This document shows positions 25,010 to 32,723 of a DNA stretch of 64,000 nucleotides, one piece after another. The number at the start of each line of letters is the position of its first letter. The stretch's first letter is position 1. The notes below the pieces were generated by a model. That model did no database searches and was not told the origin of the DNA. It saw nothing but the letters and a program-made list of their open reading frames with translations. The stretch is from an uncultured Dokdonia sp. (GTDB lineage Bacteria; Bacteroidota; Bacteroidia; Flavobacteriales; Flavobacteriaceae), in contig CANNDF010000001.1 of assembly GCA_947503305.1 (NCBI GenBank), forward strand, positions 558,001 through 622,000, given 5' to 3'. The position numbers and the translations under genes are program-made.

Positions 25010-26374
25010 CTAATCTCTACATGAACGAACTATGATTACAAACAGAACCCAGAGAACCCAACCTAACGTTCGTATTACTTCTGATGAATCGTATATAGGT
25101 TCTGGAGATCCTAGTTCATACACTTCATTTTGAACTGCATTATTTATGACCACATTCTTTTGTACTTCTTTCATACCTCTCCAGGATTGTATTGCAATCA
25201 ATGCTTCCGAAGGAGGAGGAGTATTACAGTTACCTTCAATCTGGAGAATCTCTAAAGTCTCAGGATTGATTTCTATAGTCGCTACTTTTTTCATGTTTTC
25301 CCCACTATATTTTCTTAACGAAAAAATAGCTGAAGAACCTTCATAACAGTCGTCTATGTAATCTGCAACACAGTGATTCATGTCATATCCTTCTTCATAC
25401 AAAACATCAGAGTTTAAAAGCTCAACCGTTTTGTAAGTAACCGTCTTTGTATTGTCTTTTACAATCTCAAAATTTAAGGGCAAAATCCCACAACTAGGCC
25501 ATGAAATATAATTAGCTTCATTGCGCATTTTCTGCATTTCCAGATGCCATTCTTGCGCTTGATTTTCTAAAGCTTTTAGCGTTCTGCCTTTCATAGTATA
25601 CCTTCTATTACGTTGAATTCTCATTTCTAGATATTCCAACAATTTTAAAAGGTCCCAATGCGCTATAGTCTTTTGATTTGAAAAAAACTGGATCACACTT
25701 CCCCAGAAGACATCATTTCCTTGGACTTCAGTAAGTCGAGACCAAGCAAGTTGATCTGCCACTTTATGAGTAGCTCCATACCCTAATGCTCTGGCTCTAA
25801 TGAGTGCTTGATGTACATCATATCCTCTGGGGGTATTTCTAAATTCATGCCCCATTTTTGAGGTAAAATGATCAGGAATCCCATTGAGATCTTTTACAGA
25901 TTTTCCTATCCCGAGTTGCACATACCACAATTGATGTCTTAAAGACACTGTATAAAAAGCTGTGGTTAGAAATACAGGAGTAGGGTATTTTGCAAAGCAA
26001 AAATCTATAAGATCTTCCAGCTGTTCATCAGGGTCAAAACTAGGTCGTTTCCAAGATTCAATAGGACGAACTATTTTAATTCCAAACGTGCTTATGCGCA
26101 TCAAAACTTCTATATAATAAGGTGTTTTTAAAACTGGATAACAACCTTGATTATATAAGTGTATCAGTAGCATTTTACACGTATCACGCTTCCATGTATT
26201 GCGTGTTTTACTCATTTTTGAAAACGAACTCCATAGCAAAGATTCGATAGTCCTTTTATAGCCTTGAGGTTTGTTTTCAGACTGGTAAACTTTTTCTACC
26301 AGAGTAATGTATTTGCTTTTTTTGCTGGATCTAATCCCTAGTTCAGGTGTTTTTGTTTTATATAGTGTTTCCAT
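25010..26374 (-). CDS. PcfJ-domain protein
   Basis: A 454-residue protein. The C-terminal third (about 315-420) matches the PcfJ-like domain: ELLNSDVLYEEGYDMNHCVADYIDDC, SSAIFSLR, KKVATIEINPETLEILQIEGNCNTPPP. A single hydrophobic segment at the very end (about 433-450, TLGWVLWVLFVIIVRSC) may anchor it in the membrane. The first 300 residues are helical and unlike any domain I know. PcfJ-type proteins were named from conjugative plasmids and their activity is unknown. The gene lies directly upstream of rtcB and the TPR gene on the same strand, and about 130 nt after a strong terminator, so it may belong to an RNA-repair unit with controlled entry. Confidence 0.8.
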   Translation of the reverse strand: METLYKTKTPELGIRSSKKSKYITLVEKVYQSENKPQGYKRTIESLLWSSFSKMSKTRNTWKRDTCKMLLIHLYNQGCYPVLKTPYYIEVLMRISTFGIKIVRPIESWKRPSFDPDEQLEDLIDFCFAKYPTPVFLTTAFYTVSLRHQLWYVQLGIGKSVKDLNGIPDHFTSKMGHEFRNTPRGYDVHQALIRARALGYGATHKVADQLAWSRLTEVQGNDVFWGSVIQFFSNQKTIAHWDLLKLLEYLEMRIQRNRRYTMKGRTLKALENQAQEWHLEMQKMRNEANYISWPSCGILPLNFEIVKDNTKTVTYKTVELLNSDVLYEEGYDMNHCVADYIDDCYEGSSAIFSLRKYSGENMKKVATIEINPETLEILQIEGNCNTPPPSEALIAIQSWRGMKEVQKNVVINNAVQNEVYELGSPEPIYDSSEVIRTLGWVLWVLFVIIVRSCRD

Positions 26375-26512
26375 GATATCATATCCTTATAGTTTTAAAT
26401 GAATGACTGGAAACACTGGAAAGTATTTTCAGTCTATATTTTGCTGTTTTTAAATAGCATAGTGTTACTGTGTTTATTTTATTTTATTGTTTTGCTCACT
26501 TATAGGCAATAA

Positions 26513-26542
26513 AAAACCCTGAGCTTAGAGGCTCAGGGTTTT
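26513..26542 (-). terminator. Strong terminator upstream of pcfJ
   Basis: AAAACCCTGAGC (26513-26524) pairs perfectly with GCTCAGGGTTTT (26531-26542) around 6 nt. On the minus strand the stem is followed by a run of six T, so it stops transcripts coming from the promoter at 26672-26701. It lies between that promoter and pcfJ and so could be an attenuator or the end of a separate short transcript. Confidence 0.85.
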
Positions 26543-26561
26543 AAAAATTGTATGAAATGAA

Positions 26562-26633
26562 CTAGCTACAATATTCTACCATGAGCTGCTTACGCACTCT
26601 AGTAATTATTTGATATGTATGTAGCTTAAACAT
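26562..26633 (-). CDS. 23-residue micro-ORF in a short transcript upstream of pcfJ
   Basis: On the minus strand an ATG at 26633 opens a 23-codon frame (MFKLHTYQIITRVRKQ..., ending EYCS) that stops at 26564-26562, 20 nt before a strong terminator. A well-matched Bacteroidetes promoter (26672-26701) lies about 40 nt upstream, giving a predicted transcript of about 160 nt. The RNA can also form AGCTACA/TGTAGCT pairing around the frame. It may therefore be a leader peptide, a small protein or a small RNA. It occupies the middle of the 434-bp gap between pcfJ and the SPFH gene, which otherwise holds nothing I can identify. Confidence 0.5.
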   Translation of the reverse strand: MFKLHTYQIITRVRKQLMVEYCS

Positions 26634-26671
26634 AATTTTTATTTTTATTAGAAAGGTTTTTTTTCCGAGTG

Positions 26672-26701
26672 CAAATCTAAGAGGTTTTTTATAATTTCAA
26701 A
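26672..26701 (-). promoter_or_regulatory. Bacteroidetes-type promoter of the short transcript upstream of pcfJ
   Basis: Minus strand: TTTG (26701-26698), 18 nt, then TAGATTTG (26679-26672), a perfect match to the TAnnTTTG -7 element of the Bacteroidetes primary sigma factor with near-ideal spacing to the -33 TTTG. Transcription should start near 26667. Confidence 0.65.
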
Positions 26702-26808
26702 ATCAAAAACGTTATTTGTAATCAGTCTAATTTTTACTAAGCACTTTTATTTTTTTGGTATCCCTTGTATTTTGTAGCTTTAAAGAACCAAACTAATAAC
26801 CGATTCAC

Positions 26809-27936
26809 ATGGGAATTTTTGATAAAATAAAAGAAAAACTTAGTAATGAGTTTATTGATATAGTCGAATGGCTAGATTATACAGATGATACAATTGCACA
26901 TCGTTTTGAGCGCTATCAAAACGAGATTAAAAATGGGGCACAACTTATTGTAAGAGAGGGGCAGGCTGCTGTTTTTGTAAATGAAGGGCAACTTGCCGAT
27001 GTATTTACTCCAGGAACATATACACTAACCACTCAAAACTTACCTATTCTAGCTACCTTAAAAGGATGGAAATATGGTTTTAATAGTCCATTTAAAGCAG
27101 AAGTATATTTTGTAAATACGCATTTATTTACAGATGAAAAGTGGGGTACAAAAAACCCAATTACCTTAAGTGACGAACGTTTTGGTCTTGTAGAGATTCG
27201 TGCTTTTGGTACGTATGCATTTAAGATATCTGAACCAGGAAAGTTTATTATAGATATTGTAGGTACGGATAATAACTTTACAAATTTTGAGATTAATGAA
27301 CACCTCAAAAGTTTGATAGCTACTCGATTTACAGATACGGTAGGGGAGGCAAATTTACCTATTGAATTATATGCGGCAAATACCTCAGAGTTATCTGAGA
27401 CGTGTCAAGAAGTGATGCAACCAGAATTTTTATCGGTAGGGATTTCATTAGAAAAATTCTTTATAGAAAATGTCTCAATGCCCGAAGATCTTAAAAAAGA
27501 GATTTTTGAGTACAGCCGAATTGATAAACTGGATTTAGACAAATTGACAAAGTTCAAAACAGCAAAAGCAATTGAAGTGGCCGCCGCAAATGAGGGTGGA
27601 ACCGCTGGAGCTGGTATGGGTATGGGTATGGGATTTGTACTTGCTCAACAAATGGGAGGTCTTATGAATCCTCAAATGGGAAGTCAGATGCAACAAGCAT
27701 CACCAGTAGCTCCTCCTCCAATTCCTGTTCAAATACAATATTTCTATGCTGTAAATGGAACACAACAAGGCCCAGTTTCTTTTGACCAACTTAAATCTCT
27801 TTTTGCCAGTAGGACCATCAATCGAGATAGTTTGATTTGGAAACAAGGAATGACTCAATGGACCTCACTTAAAGAAGTTGAGGAGTTAAAATCGTTTTTA
27901 GGAGGAAGTACCCCACCACCATTACCTCCTCAATAA
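26809..27936 (+). CDS. SPFH-domain protein with C-terminal GYF_2 domain (YdjI-like)
   Basis: A 375-residue protein. Residues about 1-260 are the SPFH/virion-core-like domain of the YdjI group (MGIFDKIKEKLSNEFIDIVEW; GAQLIVREGQAAVFVNEGQLADVFTPGTYTLTTQNLP; LVEIRAFGTYAFKI). A Gly/Met-rich linker follows (about 264-295), then a Pro-rich stretch and a GYF_2 domain (about 310-360; FYAVNGTQQGPVSFDQLKSLF, LIWKQGMTQWTSL) and a PPPLPPQ end. In Bacillus, YdjI works with a zinc-ribbon membrane protein to bring a PspA-type protein to the membrane; the next gene encodes such a zinc-ribbon protein, but no PspA gene is seen here. Confidence 0.88.
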   Translation: MGIFDKIKEKLSNEFIDIVEWLDYTDDTIAHRFERYQNEIKNGAQLIVREGQAAVFVNEGQLADVFTPGTYTLTTQNLPILATLKGWKYGFNSPFKAEVYFVNTHLFTDEKWGTKNPITLSDERFGLVEIRAFGTYAFKISEPGKFIIDIVGTDNNFTNFEINEHLKSLIATRFTDTVGEANLPIELYAANTSELSETCQEVMQPEFLSVGISLEKFFIENVSMPEDLKKEIFEYSRIDKLDLDKLTKFKTAKAIEVAAANEGGTAGAGMGMGMGFVLAQQMGGLMNPQMGSQMQQASPVAPPPIPVQIQYFYAVNGTQQGPVSFDQLKSLFASRTINRDSLIWKQGMTQWTSLKEVEELKSFLGGSTPPPLPPQ

Positions 27937-27962
27937 TATATCTGTGTAGATTAAATTATTCC

Positions 27963-27976
27963 GCTTTCGCGAAAGC
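27963..27976. repeat. GCTTTCGCGAAAGC palindrome, copy 6 (between co-directional genes)
   Basis: Exact copy in the 60-bp gap between the SPFH gene and the zinc-ribbon gene, 20 nt before the ATG of the latter; as RNA the hairpin could affect its translation. Confidence 0.9.
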
Positions 27977-27996
27977 GAACTTATCCTGATTATAAG

Positions 27997-29106
27997 ATGG
28001 CAGATACGCCTATTCAAAAAGTCGAACTAAAGAAATCCTGTGTCAATTGTGGCGCAGAACTTAAGTATAAGCCAGGGACGACTTCTATTACATGTGAATA
28101 TTGTGGTCATGAAGAACAGATCACAATCGATCCTAATGGCTTTGAAGAATTAGAACTCTACCCATACCTTAGCGAAATGGGAGGGCAGTCTCATAGTGAG
28201 GAAATTACAATGCTACATTGTAAGAATTGTGGAGCAAACCAGCATGTAGAAGAGCATTATAAATCATTACATTGTGTGTATTGTAGTATGCCTTTAATTC
28301 TAGAGGATGCTTATAAGGAAGACTGGATATTGCCAGGAGCAGTACTCCCTTTTCAGATAGATCAAAAAAAATCTTTTCAGATATTCCAAAAATGGGTAAG
28401 CAATCTCTGGTGGGCACCTAATAATCTTAAAAAAGCATCCTTAGATCCGCAGTACACGAAAGGCTTATACTTACCTTTTTGGACATTTGACGCACAATTA
28501 AAAGCCTCATATACAGGGCAGCGAGGAGAGTATTATTATGAAATTCAAACCTATCGTGATGGCAATGGAAAGACACGAACTAGGCAAGTACAAAAAACAC
28601 GTTGGTATCCTGCTTCAGGACGTATTTCTGGATTTATAGATGATACCTTGATCAAGGCTTCCAAGCAAAAATCTGGGCGTATTCCGCAAAAGATTACAAG
28701 ATGGAATTTAAGCAAGTTACAGCCTTTTAGTAGTAGCTTTTTATCTGGTTTTGTAACCGAAAAATATACCATTCCTTTACAACAGGGACATTTACAATCT
28801 AAGGAAGAAGCTCGTCGTATTGCAGATCGTTGGAGTAGACGTGATATAGGAGGAGACACACAACGCATTACGAGTATTAATATGGACTTATCTGAAGAGA
28901 CTTTTAAGCATATATTATTGCCCGTATATGTAAGCTCCTATCGTTATAACGGCAAAGAATATAACTTCTTTGTTAATGGAGAAAACGGAGTTCTTTCTGG
29001 CAATAGACCATATTCTTTTTGGAAAATATTTTTTGCAGTTCTTACAGGACTTATTGTTTTGGGGATCATTATTGTTCTTGCTCAATCATCTTCAGAAGGA
29101 GTATAA
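27997..29106 (+). CDS. Tail-anchored zinc-ribbon membrane protein (YdjG-like)
   Basis: A 369-residue protein with two N-terminal zinc ribbons (CVNCGAEL...CEYCGHEE at about 15-40, and CKNCGANQ...CVYCSMPL at about 70-97), a beta-rich middle with many aromatic and basic residues (LYLPFWTFDAQLKASYTG, TRWYPASG, HILLPVYVSSYRYNGKEYNFFVNGENG) and one C-terminal membrane segment (about 342-362). This is the usual partner of SPFH proteins of the YdjI type. The pair probably forms a membrane-stress or membrane-microdomain assembly; the specific role is not known. It ends exactly where the convergent phosphodiesterase gene ends. Confidence 0.85.
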   Translation: MADTPIQKVELKKSCVNCGAELKYKPGTTSITCEYCGHEEQITIDPNGFEELELYPYLSEMGGQSHSEEITMLHCKNCGANQHVEEHYKSLHCVYCSMPLILEDAYKEDWILPGAVLPFQIDQKKSFQIFQKWVSNLWWAPNNLKKASLDPQYTKGLYLPFWTFDAQLKASYTGQRGEYYYEIQTYRDGNGKTRTRQVQKTRWYPASGRISGFIDDTLIKASKQKSGRIPQKITRWNLSKLQPFSSSFLSGFVTEKYTIPLQQGHLQSKEEARRIADRWSRRDIGGDTQRITSINMDLSEETFKHILLPVYVSSYRYNGKEYNFFVNGENGVLSGNRPYSFWKIFFAVLTGLIVLGIIIVLAQSSSEGV

Positions 29107-29835
29107 TTATATTTTTGGAATAAATCCTTCAAAAATAATAGTGGTAAAGATGGATTTATGTTTTTCAATTTGAGCTTGTTTTCGGACTGTCCAAAGTAAA
29201 ACAGGCGTTCCTTTTTTTTTAAAATAGTGGACTCTTTTATTAGGAAGATCATCGATGTCGTATGCTATAAAATCAGGATTCATACGAGTATTAAGCTGCA
29301 AATAATCATAAATGCGATTAAGAGGTTGTATCACTTGGGAGGGTTCTGCAAGTTGACCTATAAAATATGAAGGACAATGACGACTTAACCATCTTACAGA
29401 TGATCTGTTAAATGATTGTAATGCTATGTCTCCTCTATAGTTTTTTAATAGATGTAGTAATCTTTTCTCTAAATTTTTAAACCGTGTATTTGTTTTAAGT
29501 TCAATTAGGATAGGGACTTTGCCCTTTACAAGATCAAAAACTTCTTGAAGTGTAGGGATGTTTTCCTGTGTACTAAAAAGATGAAATTTTTTAAGAACTG
29601 TAAGCGATATCTTTTTTGTCTTTAAAGTAGATCCACAGATTCTTTTAAGATCATAGTCATGAAAAACGATAATTGTTCCATCAGAAATTAACTGAATATC
29701 AAGCTCTATGGGGTAATTGTTTTTTATAGCTTCTGTAAAAGAAGCTATAGAATTTTCGGGTATTTTTATATTGCCATCGTGTAATCCCCGATGTGCTATA
29801 GGCCTTGTAGTAAGCCATTTTGGAATGGATTTCAT
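29107..29835 (-). CDS. Glycerophosphodiester phosphodiesterase
   Basis: A 242-residue GDPD-family enzyme releasing glycerol-3-phosphate from glycerophosphodiesters. Catalytic and metal residues are visible: His15-Arg16 in IAHRG, Glu27-Asn28 in PENS, Glu44 and Asp46 in ELDIQ, His59 in FHD, and a later Glu in LIELKTN. There is no signal peptide, so it is probably cytoplasmic. It follows the helix-hairpin-helix protein gene by 16 nt on the same strand and is probably co-transcribed with it and the OmpA-type gene. Confidence 0.92.
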   Translation of the reverse strand: MKSIPKWLTTRPIAHRGLHDGNIKIPENSIASFTEAIKNNYPIELDIQLISDGTIIVFHDYDLKRICGSTLKTKKISLTVLKKFHLFSTQENIPTLQEVFDLVKGKVPILIELKTNTRFKNLEKRLLHLLKNYRGDIALQSFNRSSVRWLSRHCPSYFIGQLAEPSQVIQPLNRIYDYLQLNTRMNPDFIAYDIDDLPNKRVHYFKKKGTPVLLWTVRKQAQIEKHKSIFTTIIFEGFIPKI

Positions 29836-29851
29836 AATGATAGGGATCTAT

Positions 29852-30415
29852 TTATGATGACTTCCCATAATTGTTCTCATCTTGCCATTTTTTAAGCTCC
29901 TGCCATTTTCTTTGAGCGGCAAGAGTTGCTTGCATGGGCCAGGTGTCTGGCTTATGAATTTCAAAACGTTTACCTCCACTTTTAAGAACTTCCTGGCATT
30001 TTTCTATGGATGTTATCGCTAAAGAATCCCATGTTTTTATATCAAAATTATGAAAGAGCTCTTTTATTTTTGGACCAATGCCTTCTATAACTGTCAAATC
30101 GTTTTCTATAATTGTCTTATTGAATATTGCTTTTACTGCAATAGCATCAAAAGGAATTGTCGATTCTTTTGAAGATGCATCATTAGTTGTAAGAGACGAG
30201 GGGATGCTGGTATTGAAAATTTGTTTGTCGTTAAGTTTTGAACGGCAGTTTTCTAAATCTACTTGTAAGGATGCATTTTTTCGTTTCCATAAATCGAGTT
30301 CTATATCTGTCTTTTCATCATAGGTCCAAAAACGCCCTACTAGAAAGCCCAAAATCGAACAGATAAACCCTACTACTAAGGGAATGAGCCAACAGGGGAT
30401 ATTTGAGAGATCCAT
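29852..30415 (-). CDS. Membrane-anchored helix-hairpin-helix protein
   Basis: A 187-residue protein with one N-terminal membrane segment (about 9-28, CWLIPLVVGFICSILGFLVG), a short coiled-coil-like linker, and a C-terminal helix-hairpin-helix-like domain (about 100-180; LTVIEGIGPKIKELFHNFDIKTWDSLA...KPDTWPMQATLAAQRKWQELKKWQDE). Such domains resemble the flap-nuclease H3TH fold and bind DNA in soluble proteins, but here the domain is tethered to the membrane and no catalytic residues are seen. It is 5 nt after an OmpA-type gene, an arrangement that suggests a joint envelope role. Confidence 0.8.
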   Translation of the reverse strand: MDLSNIPCWLIPLVVGFICSILGFLVGRFWTYDEKTDIELDLWKRKNASLQVDLENCRSKLNDKQIFNTSIPSSLTTNDASSKESTIPFDAIAVKAIFNKTIIENDLTVIEGIGPKIKELFHNFDIKTWDSLAITSIEKCQEVLKSGGKRFEIHKPDTWPMQATLAAQRKWQELKKWQDENNYGKSS

Positions 30416-30420
30416 ATTTT

Positions 30421-31329
30421 TTAATTTTGAGAGTTATTGTCTTGATTTAGGATAATAATGACCCGTCTGTTTTTTGAACGGCCTTCTTTTGTTACGTTAG
30501 ATGCTATAGGGACATCGGGTCCTCTAGAGGCTATTTTTATTTTAGATTCCGCAATTCCATTACTTACGAAATACTCTTTTAAAAAATTTGCTCGTATATA
30601 TCCTATGTTAATATTTGTACTTCGATCTCCTATAGCATCTGTATGTCCTTCAATAGTAATAGAAGTCCCATCTACTTTGTCCAGATAACGACTTATATTG
30701 GCAATTTTTTTTCGCTGCTCAATGGATAGGTTTATAGATGTCTGTGCGTTTTTAAAATATAAGACTAAAGGATCTTTATTAATCGTCTCTTTTAAAATAT
30801 TTATTTCTTGATTTTGTTGATCACCTATAGAATAAATGACAAATTCTTTATACGTGAGACTATCGTCAGCTAGGCCTATTTGTTGCTTTCCAGTAATGCT
30901 TATTTTTTTGGAATTGATCTCCTTTGAAACAAAATAATTTTTTACAGCATTTGCACGTGCTATACCAAGATTTGGAAACGCAGAGGGGTTGTTTTCAGAG
31001 ATGTCATAAAGCCCAGTGATAGTTATTACTTTATTAGAATGATTCTCTTGAGAAAGGTAGGTCTTAAGTTTTTCTATTCCTTCATTGATGGTAGTAGAAA
31101 TGGGTGAAACAATAGTAAAATCAGAATTATTAAAGATAAATCGATCACTGTTTGTTAATAAGATGGTTCCATCTTCATTTATAGAGAAAATCTCTTGTGA
31201 TTCTACAGCAGGGATTACTTCTCTAGGGGGATCTATAGTGTTTACATTGCAACAAAGAAACCACATCAAGATTGTACCCATACTGATTGTAAGGAAAATA
31301 CCGAATAGATATCTTACTTTCTTATTCAT
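30421..31329 (-). CDS. OmpA-family protein with two OmpA-like domains
   Basis: A 302-residue protein. An N-terminal hydrophobic segment (about 7-28, LFGIFLTISMGTILMWFLCC) acts as a signal peptide or anchor. The C-terminal domain (about 185-297) is a canonical OmpA/MotB peptidoglycan-binding domain: ISRYLDKVDGTSITIEGHTDAIGDRSTNINIGYIRANFLKEYFVSNGI, with the later NRRVII. A more divergent copy of the same fold precedes it (about 70-170; ITGLYDISENNPSAFPNLGIARANAVKNYFVSKEI). It is encoded with the membrane-anchored helix-hairpin-helix protein, 5 nt apart. Confidence 0.85.
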   Translation of the reverse strand: MNKKVRYLFGIFLTISMGTILMWFLCCNVNTIDPPREVIPAVESQEIFSINEDGTILLTNSDRFIFNNSDFTIVSPISTTINEGIEKLKTYLSQENHSNKVITITGLYDISENNPSAFPNLGIARANAVKNYFVSKEINSKKISITGKQQIGLADDSLTYKEFVIYSIGDQQNQEINILKETINKDPLVLYFKNAQTSINLSIEQRKKIANISRYLDKVDGTSITIEGHTDAIGDRSTNINIGYIRANFLKEYFVSNGIAESKIKIASRGPDVPIASNVTKEGRSKNRRVIIILNQDNNSQN

Positions 31330-31418
31330 TGAGGGTGAGTTAGTGTTAATAGTATTTTTAAAGTTATTAAAAAGGGAGGAGAAATCTCATCCATAGTCAA
31401 TTTTTTAGGATGCAATTT

Positions 31419-32597
31419 TCAATTTTTTTTGAGAATTATAATTAATCCTAAAATAGGACCAATTCCTAGAAGAGGAAATATATATCTTATATCTATATAA
31501 TCGATCATAGCAGTCAGAAGTTGGATACTTATTATGGTAATCGCAAAGCCTATACAGTTTACAATAGTTAATGCTGTCCCCTTAAAAGATGGCTGTACAT
31601 TTTGAGCTACTAGGGTAGAGAAAAGGGGTGAATCTGCAATAACAACCATCCCCCAAAAAGATAAAAACACCATAAATACAAACTCAGAAGATATTTTAAA
31701 AAACAGAGGTGATATTAAGCAACAGATACACGATAAAAGCAATGCTATTGTTGCTGTTTTTTGAGCTCCTTTCTTTATAGATATATACCCGCTTAAAATA
31801 CATGCAATTGCTCCAATACCTATAATAATAAAGGATCCTACCGCGACATTTAAAGATGCTTCTGGATGAAATTTTTTGTAGACTGATATAATTATAGGAA
31901 CAAATGCCCAGAAAGTATACAATTCCCACATATGCCCAAAATATCCAAAGGCAGCTTTTTTAAATTCTTTGTTAGAGAATACTTTAAAAACAGTTAAAAA
32001 GTCAATAGCGTGGGATTGTTTTCTATAGGGCCCGTCCTTTACAAAAAGGAGCATTAAAACCCCTCCTAAACATGCTACTATTGAAGTGATAATAAGCACT
32101 GCTCTCCATGGTAAATCAGTAGTAAATTCTTTTAATAAATGTGGGAATGCGGTTCCTAATACAAGTGCTCCTACCAGATATCCCAATGATTTTCCTAATC
32201 TTTTATCATAATAATCGGCAGCAATCTTCATACCTACAGGATAGATACCTGCTAAGAAAAACCCAGTTAGAAATCGAAAGCTTAGTAGACTTATAAATGT
32301 GTTTTCACTCCATATAATAGCAAGATTACACATCATAGCAATTTGAGCACTTACAAAAAACACCTTAGATGGAGAAAAGCGATCTGCAATAGTAAGTATT
32401 GCAAAAAGGAGGGTCCCTAAGATAAACCCTAGTTGTACTGCTGAGGTTAGATGGGCTAATGCATTTATATCAAGAGCATAAGCTTTGATAAGATCATTCA
32501 TTACTGCATTTCCAGAGAACCAAAGTGAAGTACAAAAAAACTGAGAGACTACTATTGTTGGTAAAATCCAGGAAGGGTTATGTATTGTTTTAGTCAA
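31419..32597 (-). CDS. MFS transporter
   Basis: A 392-residue inner-membrane protein with 12 predicted membrane segments and the major-facilitator loop between segments 2 and 3 (FAILTIADRFSPSKVF). FLTGFFLAGIYPVGMKIAADYYDKRLGKSLGYLVGALVLGTAFPHL marks the region of segments 4 and 5. The start (WILPTIVVSQFFCTSLWFSGNAV) resembles Bacteroidetes CynX/NimT-like and related exporters. Substrate unknown. It lies 89 nt upstream of the OmpA-type gene on the same strand. Confidence 0.9.
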   Translation of the reverse strand: MTKTIHNPSWILPTIVVSQFFCTSLWFSGNAVMNDLIKAYALDINALAHLTSAVQLGFILGTLLFAILTIADRFSPSKVFFVSAQIAMMCNLAIIWSENTFISLLSFRFLTGFFLAGIYPVGMKIAADYYDKRLGKSLGYLVGALVLGTAFPHLLKEFTTDLPWRAVLIITSIVACLGGVLMLLFVKDGPYRKQSHAIDFLTVFKVFSNKEFKKAAFGYFGHMWELYTFWAFVPIIISVYKKFHPEASLNVAVGSFIIIGIGAIACILSGYISIKKGAQKTATIALLLSCICCLISPLFFKISSEFVFMVFLSFWGMVVIADSPLFSTLVAQNVQPSFKGTALTIVNCIGFAITIISIQLLTAMIDYIDIRYIFPLLGIGPILGLIIILKKN

Positions 32598-32659
32598 GAG
32601 ATTACAGTTTGCAATGTTTATATATGCCCAGCTCTTTTAAATATAAGTTTTTTAAAAAG

Positions 32660-32691
32660 AAAACCGTTTTTACACTAGTAAAAACGGTTTT
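32660..32691 (-). terminator. Terminator after the aldehyde dehydrogenase gene
   Basis: AAAACCGTTTTTAC (32660-32673) pairs perfectly with GTAAAAACGGTTTT (32678-32691) around 4 nt. On the minus strand it begins 32 nt after the stop of the dehydrogenase gene. Confidence 0.85.
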
Positions 32692-32723
32692 TCTAAGATG
32701 AGTCCTTTTTCTTAAAAGAAAAA

